From NCBI GenBank assembly GCA_949282305.1, contig CASDPB010000021.1, positions 1-64,000 on the forward strand: a stretch of 64,000 bases of DNA, written 5' to 3'. Shown here piece after piece: positions 35,183 to 43,633 of this stretch. This DNA is from an uncultured Lentisphaeria bacterium. Its GTDB lineage: Bacteria; Verrucomicrobiota; Lentisphaeria; Victivallales; UBA1829. The position numbers and the translations under genes were made by a program. Below the pieces are notes generated by a model that saw only the letters and a list, made by a program, of their open reading frames with translations, did no database searches and was not told the origin of the DNA. The stretch's first letter is position 1; the number at the start of each line of letters is the position of its first letter.

Positions 35183-37655
35183 CGGAAAGTGGGCGGCGGA
35201 CTATCAGTTCCGCCGTATTGCATGTCCCGACGGAAGCACCGTGCAGTTCGCCTGGCTGGATTCCGGAGGGAACGGCGAACCGATTCTTTTTCTGCATGAG
35301 TTCGCAAGTTTTTCCTATACCTGGGAGAAAATGCTTCCGTTCCTGCCCGCGTCCCACCGCTGCATCCGTCTGGACTGCGTCGGCTTCGGTCATACCGTGC
35401 ATGACTGGACGGGGGAACTCTCCGCCTACACCCAGGCGGAACTCATCGCGCAGTTCATCCTGGAGCTGAATTTATCCCGCCTGACGATCATCGGTCACGG
35501 CATGGGCGGCGAAATCGCGCTGCTGCTGATGAACTCTCCGCCGGTGCGGGCACGTGTCAGACAGCTGATGCTGATCTCCTGCGGAGCGCTGGAACAGAAC
35601 GTCCCGGAATTTATCGACAATATCGCGCGCTCTTCCCTGACACGCCCCGTTCTGCGCCTGATACGCTCCCGCTTTGCGGCGCGCATGATGCTGACCTACG
35701 GATATGCGCCGGGGCATACGCCGGACCCGGAAACAGCAGACGAATATGCGGCAATGCTCAGAATACCCGGGCGCATCCGGTCCATCATCTCCGCGGCAAA
35801 AAGCTATACTCTGCCGGTGTCGGTTCCGCGCAGTCTCCTGCTCCCCGTCACGATTCTGTGCGGGGAGGAAGACAAAGTTTATCCTCCCGCGGCGTCCCGC
35901 CGTCTGCACGAGGCGTTGAAACCGTCAGACCTCCACATACTTCCCGGCTGCGGACACCTGCCGCAGGAGGAATTCCCGCGGGAAACGGCGCTCCTGATCC
36001 GGAATATGCTGGACGGCGCGACTTCTCCGCAGACGGAAGTGCTTCCGGTAAAAAAGAAGGAAGCGGAAACGCCCCCGCGCCGCCCGTTGAAAATGCGCCG
36101 GCTCTTCGACTACTGGAATCCGGGAACGATCCTGATCATCATTCTTTTGAAACTGCTTCAGTTTTTCCGTCATCTCGGAGTCCGCGCGGAAACGCACGGC
36201 TGGCGCAAAGTCACCGGAATTTTCCTGAAAAAAGAGTATTCCAAATTCGTGATCGCATCCTTCCGCCTGAGTTACTGCAGTCCCTGCGGAGCACCGGAAA
36301 CAACGCTCCAGGCACGCCGCGTCCTGATTGAAAAGCTGAAAGCCTTCCTGAGCTCCAGACCGGAACTGCAATGGTCTGTTGAGGTCAGTTTCTTCCTGTT
36401 CCGCAAGAAAAAACTTCAGGTGACGGACATCATGGAAGCCGCCACGGACCGCTCCGGCAGACTTCTTTCGATCGTGCCTCATTTCGATGAACGGCATCCC
36501 GTCCTGAGCACGGCGACGCAGGAACAGGTGGATTTTGCAATCCGTCAGGTGATCGAAGTTTACAATGAGCTGAAGGATTCGCCCCCCGGCAAACGCTCCT
36601 TTCTGATTTCCAAGACGTTGAAAAAACGGATCAAACGCCGGAGCAGACTCAGCATGATCCGCAGAAAACGTCTTGCATCGCTGATGGAGCGCATCATGAG
36701 CGCCACATTTCTCTATTTTGAAGAACTGCCGCGGAATCCCGCTGAAGCCCGGATACGCCGCTTCAAAACCCCCGACTTCAAGCGGGCGCGGCATCCGGGC
36801 TGGGGACTGCTCTGCATCGCGGTGCGTTTCACCGCCGATCTTTCCGAGGCGGATCTCTGGTGGCAGTTCAATCACGTCCCGGTGGACGGCGCGCCGATGC
36901 AGGAAGCACTGACAGAGCTCAAGAAACAGTGGGGCGCCGCCGGAGAAGTGGTCTACCCCGCAATGAACGGCCCGGTTACACGCCCGGAAACCATGTACTG
37001 CGGCGACCGCATCTTCCGCGCCCGTTTTTACGTGGACTTCGCCCCCCTCATGAAAATACGCAAATATCTGAATGCAAATTACCGCAACGAAATGAACGGC
37101 AACGCCTCCCTCGCGGGGCTCCTGATGTGGGGACTCTCGCGGCACTCCTTTTTCCGCAGCATGAAAATGCTCCTGCCGGTGGACTGGTATGACTCCAATC
37201 AGGAACGCGAGCTCGGACTCCTGATTATACGTCCGGGCGTGTTCCGCGAAGAGACGCCCCGGCAGTCCTTTTTCCGTTTTCAGCGGGAAATGAACCGCCG
37301 TCTCGCAGGAATCCGTCACGGCAACAGCGAAAGTCTGGAATTCCTGGCACTTTGCACGATGCTTCACCCGATGTTCTACCTGCTGGTGAAGAAAATCGCA
37401 CCGACGGCATTAAGTGAAATCGTCGGAACAATGGGAATCTCAATCATCCGCGACGCCGAGGTTTTCGTCAGCCCGCTGACCGATCTCCAGAGCAACGGGT
37501 TCATGTCGCTCGGCTCGACTTCCATCCCGACCGCCGACGGACGCACCGCCGGTTCGGTCTGCGTCTGCGGCTCCCGTTCCCAGATCCGCTGCTACTATGA
37601 GGCAATCAGCGCGCTTGAGGAACAGCTTGCCGAGCTCGGAGAGTTGATGAAATAA
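35163..37655 (+). CDS. Fusion: serine-less alpha/beta-hydrolase plus HxxxDG acyltransferase
   Basis: Protein of 830 residues. Residues 15-285 are an alpha/beta-hydrolase fold (LFLHEFASFSYTWEKMLP, then DCVGFGHTVHDW). The acid Asp237 and His265 (GCGHLP) are visible, but the nucleophile elbow reads GHGMGG at 111-116, with Gly113 where Ser is expected. A basic linker and a hydrophobic stretch (about 321-337) lead to a second domain (about 350-830) like chloramphenicol acetyltransferase/wax-ester synthase enzymes, with the HxxxDG motif as HVPVDG at 571-576. The second half likely transfers an acyl group; the first may only bind substrate. It overlaps the LCAT-like gene and should act with it. Confidence 0.75.
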   Translation: MASAENNGKWAADYQFRRIACPDGSTVQFAWLDSGGNGEPILFLHEFASFSYTWEKMLPFLPASHRCIRLDCVGFGHTVHDWTGELSAYTQAELIAQFILELNLSRLTIIGHGMGGEIALLLMNSPPVRARVRQLMLISCGALEQNVPEFIDNIARSSLTRPVLRLIRSRFAARMMLTYGYAPGHTPDPETADEYAAMLRIPGRIRSIISAAKSYTLPVSVPRSLLLPVTILCGEEDKVYPPAASRRLHEALKPSDLHILPGCGHLPQEEFPRETALLIRNMLDGATSPQTEVLPVKKKEAETPPRRPLKMRRLFDYWNPGTILIIILLKLLQFFRHLGVRAETHGWRKVTGIFLKKEYSKFVIASFRLSYCSPCGAPETTLQARRVLIEKLKAFLSSRPELQWSVEVSFFLFRKKKLQVTDIMEAATDRSGRLLSIVPHFDERHPVLSTATQEQVDFAIRQVIEVYNELKDSPPGKRSFLISKTLKKRIKRRSRLSMIRRKRLASLMERIMSATFLYFEELPRNPAEARIRRFKTPDFKRARHPGWGLLCIAVRFTADLSEADLWWQFNHVPVDGAPMQEALTELKKQWGAAGEVVYPAMNGPVTRPETMYCGDRIFRARFYVDFAPLMKIRKYLNANYRNEMNGNASLAGLLMWGLSRHSFFRSMKMLLPVDWYDSNQERELGLLIIRPGVFREETPRQSFFRFQREMNRRLAGIRHGNSESLEFLALCTMLHPMFYLLVKKIAPTALSEIVGTMGISIIRDAEVFVSPLTDLQSNGFMSLGSTSIPTADGRTAGSVCVCGSRSQIRCYYEAISALEEQLAELGELMK

Positions 37656-37695
37656 AGCAAAGATAAGCGGATTCGATCCTTTACTTTTCGATTCA

Positions 37696-38657
37696 TCAAT
37701 AAATCGAATTGGGATAATAGAAGAACTTCGCGTTTTTCGGCGTAATGACATCCGCGGGAACCGTAACCCGCTTTTCCTGCGTTTTGGGTTTGCCCTTGAG
37801 CCGGGCGACGGCGTATTCGACGCCGTAGGCAATCATGCGCGGCGGATAGGTCACATTGAACTGAACCAGCGGATCCTTGTCCAGAACTTTCTTCACAATC
37901 GCCTTGGAACCGCCTCCGCCGATCATCAGCTTGACATCCCTGCGCCCGGACTCCTCGTAGGCTTTCAACGCGCCGAGCAGCACATCGTCGTCGCCCGCCC
38001 AGACGGCGTCGATCTTCGGATATTTCTGGAGAAAGTTTTCCATCAGCTTCAAGCCCTTTTCCGTGCTCCAGTAGGATGCCTGAGATTCCAGGATGCGAAT
38101 CCCGTGATAATTCTTCATGACCTCCCGGAACGCATTGACGCGCAGGGAATTCACCTCGCACGGAATGCCTTCCATAATCAGAATGTCGCCTTTGCCGCCA
38201 AGTTTTTTCGCCATCTCCTCCGCACAGGTGCGGCCGAATCCGGCATTGTCTCCGGCAATGGTCAGATCCTGAACCTCTTTTGTCAGCCCGCGATCCACGA
38301 CGACCAGATAAACGCCGTTCTTCTTGACCTGTTCGCAGATGCCCGCGTCAGCGGAGCGGGTTCCTGCGGGAGAAGCACCAGCGCCCCGACCCCCTGCACC
38401 AGCATGTTTTCAATCTTGCTGACCTGTTCCGCGGAATCTTTCGCAGTGGAAATAATGATCTTGAGGTTCGGGTCCTTCGCCTCCATCTCGCGCTTGACCT
38501 GTTCCGCCCACCAGACCACGCCGCCGGTCCAGCCGTGATCCGCGCTCGGAATCGAAATCGCCACCTTGAGTTTACCGTCATCCTTTTTTCCGCATCCGTT
38601 CGTAAAAATCAGCGCCGCCGCGCATGTCAGCAATGTCATGAATCTGAACAATTTCAT
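37696..38657 (-). pseudogene. CUT2 sugar-binding lipoprotein, frameshifted
   Basis: Two reading frames together give one ribose/rhamnose-type ABC binding protein. The first (38657 down to about 38350) has a signal peptide with lipobox FTNGC and the N-lobe (KVAISIPSADHGWTGG to VLLPQEPAPLT). The sequence continues in another frame as AGICEQVKKNGVYLVVVDRG and the rest of the protein to 37696. The switch falls in CTGACGCGGGC near 38347 and is explained by loss of one base (equivalently, a gain of two). As read, the protein would be truncated in the hinge region. It is the third gene of an ATPase-permease-binding protein operon. A sequencing or assembly error is the main alternative. Confidence 0.85.
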
Positions 38658-38694
38658 TTTCTGCCCCTTTGTTGTCTTGAATCTTTATATTCCG

Positions 38695-39669
38695 TCAACT
38701 GTTTCTCTGTCTCTGGATCAGAACCGCGATAATGATGATGGAGCCCTTGACCAGTCCCTGAAGATTGACCGGAGCGCCCCACATATCCAGCGCGTTGGAG
38801 ATGATCCCGAGAATGAAAACGCCGGCGACCGTCCCGGCAATGGAACCGCGCCCGCCGTTCATTGCGGTTCCGCCGATGATCGCCGCCGCAATCGCATCAA
38901 GTTCATAGGAAAGCCCCGCATCCGTGGAGCTGATCGAATTCAGGCGCGTGCTGAAAAGAAACGCCGAAACCCCGGCGGTGAAACCGGCAATCGCATAAGT
39001 AATGAAACGGATGACATTCGTCCGGATCGCCGCATATTCCGCCGCCTTCGGATTGGCGCCCGTCGCGCAGATATGCCTTCCGAGCGAAGTCTGCCGCAGA
39101 ACCACCCCGAAAACGACGGCAAGCCCGAAGAAAATCCAGGCGGGAAGCGGCAGTCCGAGGAACACCGCGCTGCCCAGGGTGCGAAATATGTCGTTGCCGC
39201 TGCTCACCGTCCCGGCGTCCGCCATATACAGAGAAAGCGAACGGTAGATCGAAAGCGTGCCGAGCGTCGCAATAAAAGAAGGCACTTTGCCGAGCGTGAT
39301 GATTGCGCCGTTCACGGCTCCCCCCAGAATCCCGATCCCGAGTGTCACCGCGAATGCCGCAAGGACTGCGGCGGCGGGATCCGCGATCTTTCCCATAAGC
39401 ATGATTCCCGACACCCCCGCCAGCGCCAGAAGGGAGCCGATCGAGAGATCTATTCCTCCGGCGATAATCACAAACGTCATGCCGAGCGCCACAATTCCCG
39501 TATAGGAAACCTGCCGCGTGATGTTGATCAGATTCTGCGGACTCCTGAAATGTTCATTGGATACCATGCAGACGATCAGCAGCGCCGCAAGCGCCAGGAA
39601 AGGTTTGCTTTCGTTGAGAATGTCCATCCATGCCCGTTTTTTCTGAACCGCTGTCTGTTCCTGACTCAT
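38695..39669 (-). CDS. CUT2 sugar ABC transporter permease (RbsC-like)
   Basis: Protein of 324 residues with about eight to ten membrane helices. Family features: ALGMTFVIIAGGIDLSIGSLLALAG near residues 62-86, GRHICATGANPKAAEYAAI before the coupling region, and GGTAMNGGRGSIAGTVAGVF near the end. It would form the channel for a monosaccharide. The ATG overlaps the ATPase stop by four bases. It lies upstream of the frameshifted binding protein. Confidence 0.9.
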   Translation of the reverse strand: MSQEQTAVQKKRAWMDILNESKPFLALAALLIVCMVSNEHFRSPQNLINITRQVSYTGIVALGMTFVIIAGGIDLSIGSLLALAGVSGIMLMGKIADPAAAVLAAFAVTLGIGILGGAVNGAIITLGKVPSFIATLGTLSIYRSLSLYMADAGTVSSGNDIFRTLGSAVFLGLPLPAWIFFGLAVVFGVVLRQTSLGRHICATGANPKAAEYAAIRTNVIRFITYAIAGFTAGVSAFLFSTRLNSISSTDAGLSYELDAIAAAIIGGTAMNGGRGSIAGTVAGVFILGIISNALDMWGAPVNLQGLVKGSIIIIAVLIQRQRNS

Positions 39670-41165
39670 TTTACACCTGTTGCCAAATACATAATTTCTT
39701 TTTCGTTGACGTGTTCGTTCTCAAGGACTCCCGCGACCGTTCCTTCGCGCATGACCGCGACTCTCCGGCAAAGCCCGATGACCTCCTCAAGATCGGATGA
39801 AATAATCAGGCACGCCATCCCCTGCCGCGCCAGATCGCTGATGAAATAATAAATATCGCTCCTCGACTTGATGTCGATGCCGCGCGTGGGTTCATCAAAG
39901 ATGAAGATTTCCGGCTCATGGTCGAGACTTTTCGCAATCGCCCCCTTCTGCTGATTTCCGCCGCTGAGCTCGCGGATCGGCACGGCACCGGAAGTCGTCT
40001 TGATCTCAAAACGTCGGATATATTCCTCCGCCGCTTCTTTCTCCTTTTTTCTGCTGATGAATGAGGCGCGGCAGTATTTTTTCAACGAGATCAGCGTGCA
40101 GTTATGCGCCAGCGGAAATGACAGGATCACTCCGGAACTCTGGCGGTCTTCCGTCAGATACGCGATTCCCGCCGCAACCGCCTGCGCCGGCGATTTGATC
40201 CGCCTTTCCCTGCTGTGCACCAGAACCTTTCCCGAAATGATTCTGCGGATTCCGTAAACAGCCTCCGCCAGTTCGGTTCTCCCGGAACCGCCGAGCCCGG
40301 CAAGCCCGAGAATTTCCCCGCGGTATAACTTCAGAGACGCATCATGCACCAGTTTTGCAAGCGTGATTCCGCGCAATTCCAACGCGGGAACCTTCTCTTC
40401 CGGCAACTCTAGTTTCGGCGGAAAAATACGGCTGAGCTCGCGCCCGACCATCAGGTTCGCCATATCTTTCGCCGTCAGCCCGGAAACCGGTCTCTCGCAG
40501 ACAAATTCCCCGTCACGCAAAACCGTGACCGTATCGCATATCTCCTTGACCTCGTTCAATTTATGGGATACATAAATGATGCTGACCCCCTCATCGCGCA
40601 TGGCGCGCATAATCCGGAAGAGATTCTCCACCTCCGGCGGATTCAGCACCGTGGAAGGCTCGTCCATTATCAGCAGCTTGCAGGTATGGTTGATCGCACG
40701 GGCGATTTCCACGAGCTGTTTTTCCGCAATGCTTAAAGTCCCGACCTCGGCATCGGGAGAAATTCTGCTCTCCAGACGCTCCAGCAGTTCACGTGTCCGC
40801 TTCCGCATGGCGGCATGATCCAGAAAAACACCGCCGCGCTTGAGCTCATGACCGAGAAAAATATTCTCACGGACCGTCATCTCGTTTGCAAGGTTGAACT
40901 CCTGCGGAATCGTCACAATGCCGAGACGCAGCGCGGATTCGATGGTAATATGCTTCAGCGCCCTGCCCTGAAAAATGATCTCGCCTCTGTCCGGGCGCGT
41001 CACTCCGTTGATACACTTGATAAGCGTGGACTTGCCCGCACCGTTTTCGCCGATGAGCCCGGTGACGGAACCCTTTCCCACGGACAGGGAAACATTGTTC
41101 AGAACCTTGACTTCCGAATAAGATTTGTAAAGCCCTCTGACTTCAAGGAGCGTTTCCGAATTCAT
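39666..41165 (-). CDS. CUT2 sugar ABC transporter ATP-binding protein (RbsA/MglA-like)
   Basis: Protein of 499 residues with two nucleotide-binding domains in tandem, the usual form in this family. The first has Walker A GENGAGKST, signature LSIAEKQLVEIARAI and Walker B LLIMDEPSTVL. The second keeps ELSGGNQQKGAIAKSL and EIFIFDEPTRGID but its Walker A is degenerate (GLAGLGGSGRTE), which is normal. It energises import by the permease downstream. First gene of the CUT2 operon, 124 bases after the CUT1 operon. Confidence 0.93.
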   Translation of the reverse strand: MNSETLLEVRGLYKSYSEVKVLNNVSLSVGKGSVTGLIGENGAGKSTLIKCINGVTRPDRGEIIFQGRALKHITIESALRLGIVTIPQEFNLANEMTVRENIFLGHELKRGGVFLDHAAMRKRTRELLERLESRISPDAEVGTLSIAEKQLVEIARAINHTCKLLIMDEPSTVLNPPEVENLFRIMRAMRDEGVSIIYVSHKLNEVKEICDTVTVLRDGEFVCERPVSGLTAKDMANLMVGRELSRIFPPKLELPEEKVPALELRGITLAKLVHDASLKLYRGEILGLAGLGGSGRTELAEAVYGIRRIISGKVLVHSRERRIKSPAQAVAAGIAYLTEDRQSSGVILSFPLAHNCTLISLKKYCRASFISRKKEKEAAEEYIRRFEIKTTSGAVPIRELSGGNQQKGAIAKSLDHEPEIFIFDEPTRGIDIKSRSDIYYFISDLARQGMACLIISSDLEEVIGLCRRVAVMREGTVAGVLENEHVNEKEIMYLATGVK

Positions 41166-41289
41166 ACACCTTTCAACCTCTGGATTATTTTGAGAGATAA
41201 TTTACATGGAAAAAGGCTGAATTCAAGGCTCCGGAAAAGGCAATTCCGGAAAACTGCCGGGCAAGCTCAGCTCACCCGGACTCCGCCGC

Positions 41290-42120
41290 TTATCCCTTGA
41301 CGCCGCCGAGCATGATGCCCTTGACGAGCTGTTTCTGCATGAACAGGAAAATCAGGATCATCGGAATGATGCTCATCGTGACAGCTGCCATCAGCAGGTT
41401 GGTCTGCTGTCCCTGCGAGGAGTCAAATGCAAGCATGCCGATCGGCAGAGTGTAAAGCTCCGGCGACTTGATCATGACCAGAGGCCAGAACATCGAATTG
41501 TAGTTGCCGATGAACGTGAAAATCGTCAGAGTCACAATCGCCGGACGCGCCAGCGGAAGAATCACGGTCCAGTAGAGCTGCCACTTGCTCGCGCCGTCGA
41601 TCTCGGCGGCTTCGTCCAGCGAACTCGGAATGTTCATCATGAACTGCCGGATCAGGAAGGTGCCGAAGGCGGAAAAAGCGGACGGAAGAATCAACCCCTG
41701 CAGCGTGTTGACAAGCCCGAGATAAATCATGTTCTGATAGTTCGGGATCATCATCACCAGCGAAGGAAGCATCATGGTCGCAAGATAAAGCAGGAACACA
41801 AGATCGCGTCCCTTCCACTTGAGACGGGAAAAGCTGAACGCCGCGAGGCTGCTTGTGAAGACCTGAAGAAAAGTCACCCACGAGGCAACCAGAATGCTGT
41901 TCCAGTACCAGCGTCCGAACTGAACGCCCCTCATTGTAAAGACATCCCGGTAGTTCTCCCACTGGAACACGGTCGGGATCCAGGAATCCAGTCCGATTTC
42001 CTGCAGGCGTTTCAAGCTGGCAAGAACCATCCACGTGAAGGGGAGCACCATCGCGGTCGCCACCAGCGCAAGCACCACATGAATCAAAAGCAGTTTACAA
42101 CCATCGAGAGAAAGTTTCAT
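41290..42120 (-). CDS. CUT1 carbohydrate ABC transporter permease (MalG-like)
   Basis: Protein of 276 residues with six predicted helices. The coupling EAA loop is DEAAEIDGASKWQLYWTVIL, and the C-terminus ends KQLVKGIMLGGVKG, both typical of MalG-type permeases. It follows a second, enlarged permease and a solute-binding protein on the same strand. No ATPase of the MalK type is in this operon, so one from elsewhere would be shared. Confidence 0.92.
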   Translation of the reverse strand: MKLSLDGCKLLLIHVVLALVATAMVLPFTWMVLASLKRLQEIGLDSWIPTVFQWENYRDVFTMRGVQFGRWYWNSILVASWVTFLQVFTSSLAAFSFSRLKWKGRDLVFLLYLATMMLPSLVMMIPNYQNMIYLGLVNTLQGLILPSAFSAFGTFLIRQFMMNIPSSLDEAAEIDGASKWQLYWTVILPLARPAIVTLTIFTFIGNYNSMFWPLVMIKSPELYTLPIGMLAFDSSQGQQTNLLMAAVTMSIIPMILIFLFMQKQLVKGIMLGGVKG

Positions 42121-42137
42121 TTCGTGCGCATCCTATC

Positions 42138-43631
42138 TTAATCGTTCGTGTATTTATTGCCGAATTTCCAGTTGAACAGCGTTACGCAGAACACCATGAC
42201 GAACAGCGTCCATGCAACAGCGGAAGCGTAGCCGAGCCTGCCGCTTTCAAAGCCCTCGCTGTAAATGTAATATGCAAGAGTCGTCGTGGCACCAGCGGGA
42301 CCGCCCTTGGTCATCGTCCGCGCGGTTTCAAATCCGCCCTGCAGACCGCCCATGATCGACATGATCAGAATGAAGAACGTCACATTGGAAAGCTGAGGCC
42401 AGGTCACGTTCCAGAAGCGCTGCAGCGGAGAGGCGCCGTCGATATCCGCCGCCTCGTAAAGTTCCTGCGAAACGCCGGAAAGCCCGGCGAGGTAGAGAAG
42501 CATGTTGTTAGAACCGATCGCAGCCCAGAATCCCATAATCATCAGGGAGGGTTTCGCCCAGTAATAGTCGGAAAGCCACTTCGGAGCGGTCAAACCGTCG
42601 GTGCCTCCCGCCATCTCCGGCAGCGCCAGAAACACATTGGAAAGTCCGAGACAGATGAAAAGTCCCACCATGACAATGCCGTCAAGCACAATCGCGTTCG
42701 ACATTCCGTAGTCATAGACGCATTTGTATTCCCGCCTGGTCAGGAACATCAAAAGGGTGAAAAGCACCGCCAGAGTGACCAGCGACAGACCGAGGGCGCC
42801 GCCCCACGGCAGGCTGCACCAGAGGTGGCTGCACAGCATCGGAATCGAAAGCACGACAAGCGCAATCACATAGCTCAATGTTCCGGTTTCGCCGTTCTTC
42901 CAGCTGACAATCACCCGGGAGACGGCATAAGCGTAAAGAAGTCCCATGACAATCAGAAATGCGGAGGAAATCACATGAGCAGTCGCGGGAGACATGGACG
43001 CCGCAACCGGCGTGATATGATCCAGAATCGGCTGAAGCACATTGTTGATAGGACCGTTTTCCGGGCTGTAAAGTTTCTTCCAGAGGATATACGTTGCAAC
43101 ACCGGCGGTAAAACTCGGAAAATAGAAGAGCGTCCGGTAAACCGTCTGCCCGCCGACACTTCCAAGCACCAGAATCGTTCCGACGATTCCGCAGATCAGC
43201 AGCGTCATTGCCGTGGAACCCGCTCCGGCAAGAATCAGCATTCCGCAGGCAACGATCAGCACCACGGTCAGAACCACGATCCCGTAAACCCGTTTCATGC
43301 GACTGCAACGGAAATCATTGTTCAGAAGCAGAGCGGCGAAAAGACTGCCGGCAATGCCGAAGGGAATGCCGAGCATCAGGAACAGGGTATTGCCGAGAAA
43401 AGTAGGGAAATCGGGATCGGTGAACAATTTTTTAAAGTTGGCGAATCCGACCGAACGGAGCTCCTGATTCTGAAACATATTGTGCATTTCAAGATTCCAG
43501 TCCGTAAACGCCATGAAAAGACTGATGGCAAGCGGAATCGTCGTAAAAGCAAGAAATCCGAGAATGTTCGGAAGAAGGAAGAGAATTCCGGTGGAAATTT
43601 CCCGAACGTCGCGACGAGTCAGTTTCAACAT
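42138..43631 (-). CDS. CUT1 carbohydrate ABC transporter permease (MalF-like), enlarged
   Basis: Protein of 497 residues, against about 300 for usual members. The standard core is split: residues 1-105 (GILFLLPNILGFLAF, TDWN, NTLFLMLGIPFGIAGSLFAALLLN), residues 163-200 (TVYRTLFYFPSFTAGVATYILWKKLY) and residues 352-497 (SLMIMGFWAAIGSNNMLLYLAGL and the EAA loop YEAADIDGASPLQRFWNVTW). Two hydrophobic insertions, about 106-162 and 205-350, add several extra helices. The start at 43631 is set by AAAGGAG and lies three bases after the binding-protein stop. It pairs with the MalG-like permease downstream. Confidence 0.85.
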   Translation of the reverse strand: MLKLTRRDVREISTGILFLLPNILGFLAFTTIPLAISLFMAFTDWNLEMHNMFQNQELRSVGFANFKKLFTDPDFPTFLGNTLFLMLGIPFGIAGSLFAALLLNNDFRCSRMKRVYGIVVLTVVLIVACGMLILAGAGSTAMTLLICGIVGTILVLGSVGGQTVYRTLFYFPSFTAGVATYILWKKLYSPENGPINNVLQPILDHITPVAASMSPATAHVISSAFLIVMGLLYAYAVSRVIVSWKNGETGTLSYVIALVVLSIPMLCSHLWCSLPWGGALGLSLVTLAVLFTLLMFLTRREYKCVYDYGMSNAIVLDGIVMVGLFICLGLSNVFLALPEMAGGTDGLTAPKWLSDYYWAKPSLMIMGFWAAIGSNNMLLYLAGLSGVSQELYEAADIDGASPLQRFWNVTWPQLSNVTFFILIMSIMGGLQGGFETARTMTKGGPAGATTTLAYYIYSEGFESGRLGYASAVAWTLFVMVFCVTLFNWKFGNKYTND

Positions 43632-43633
43632 GA

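Noticed and set aside
37687-37708. Inverted repeat TTCGATT/AATCGAA as a shared terminator between converging genes
   Set aside because: It has no T-run on either strand and overlaps the 3' end of the binding-protein gene.
37696-38657. Two separate genes on the minus strand (37696..38298 and 38283..38657)
   Set aside because: Together they form one complete periplasmic sugar-binding protein with a single one-base frame break, so they are one disrupted gene.
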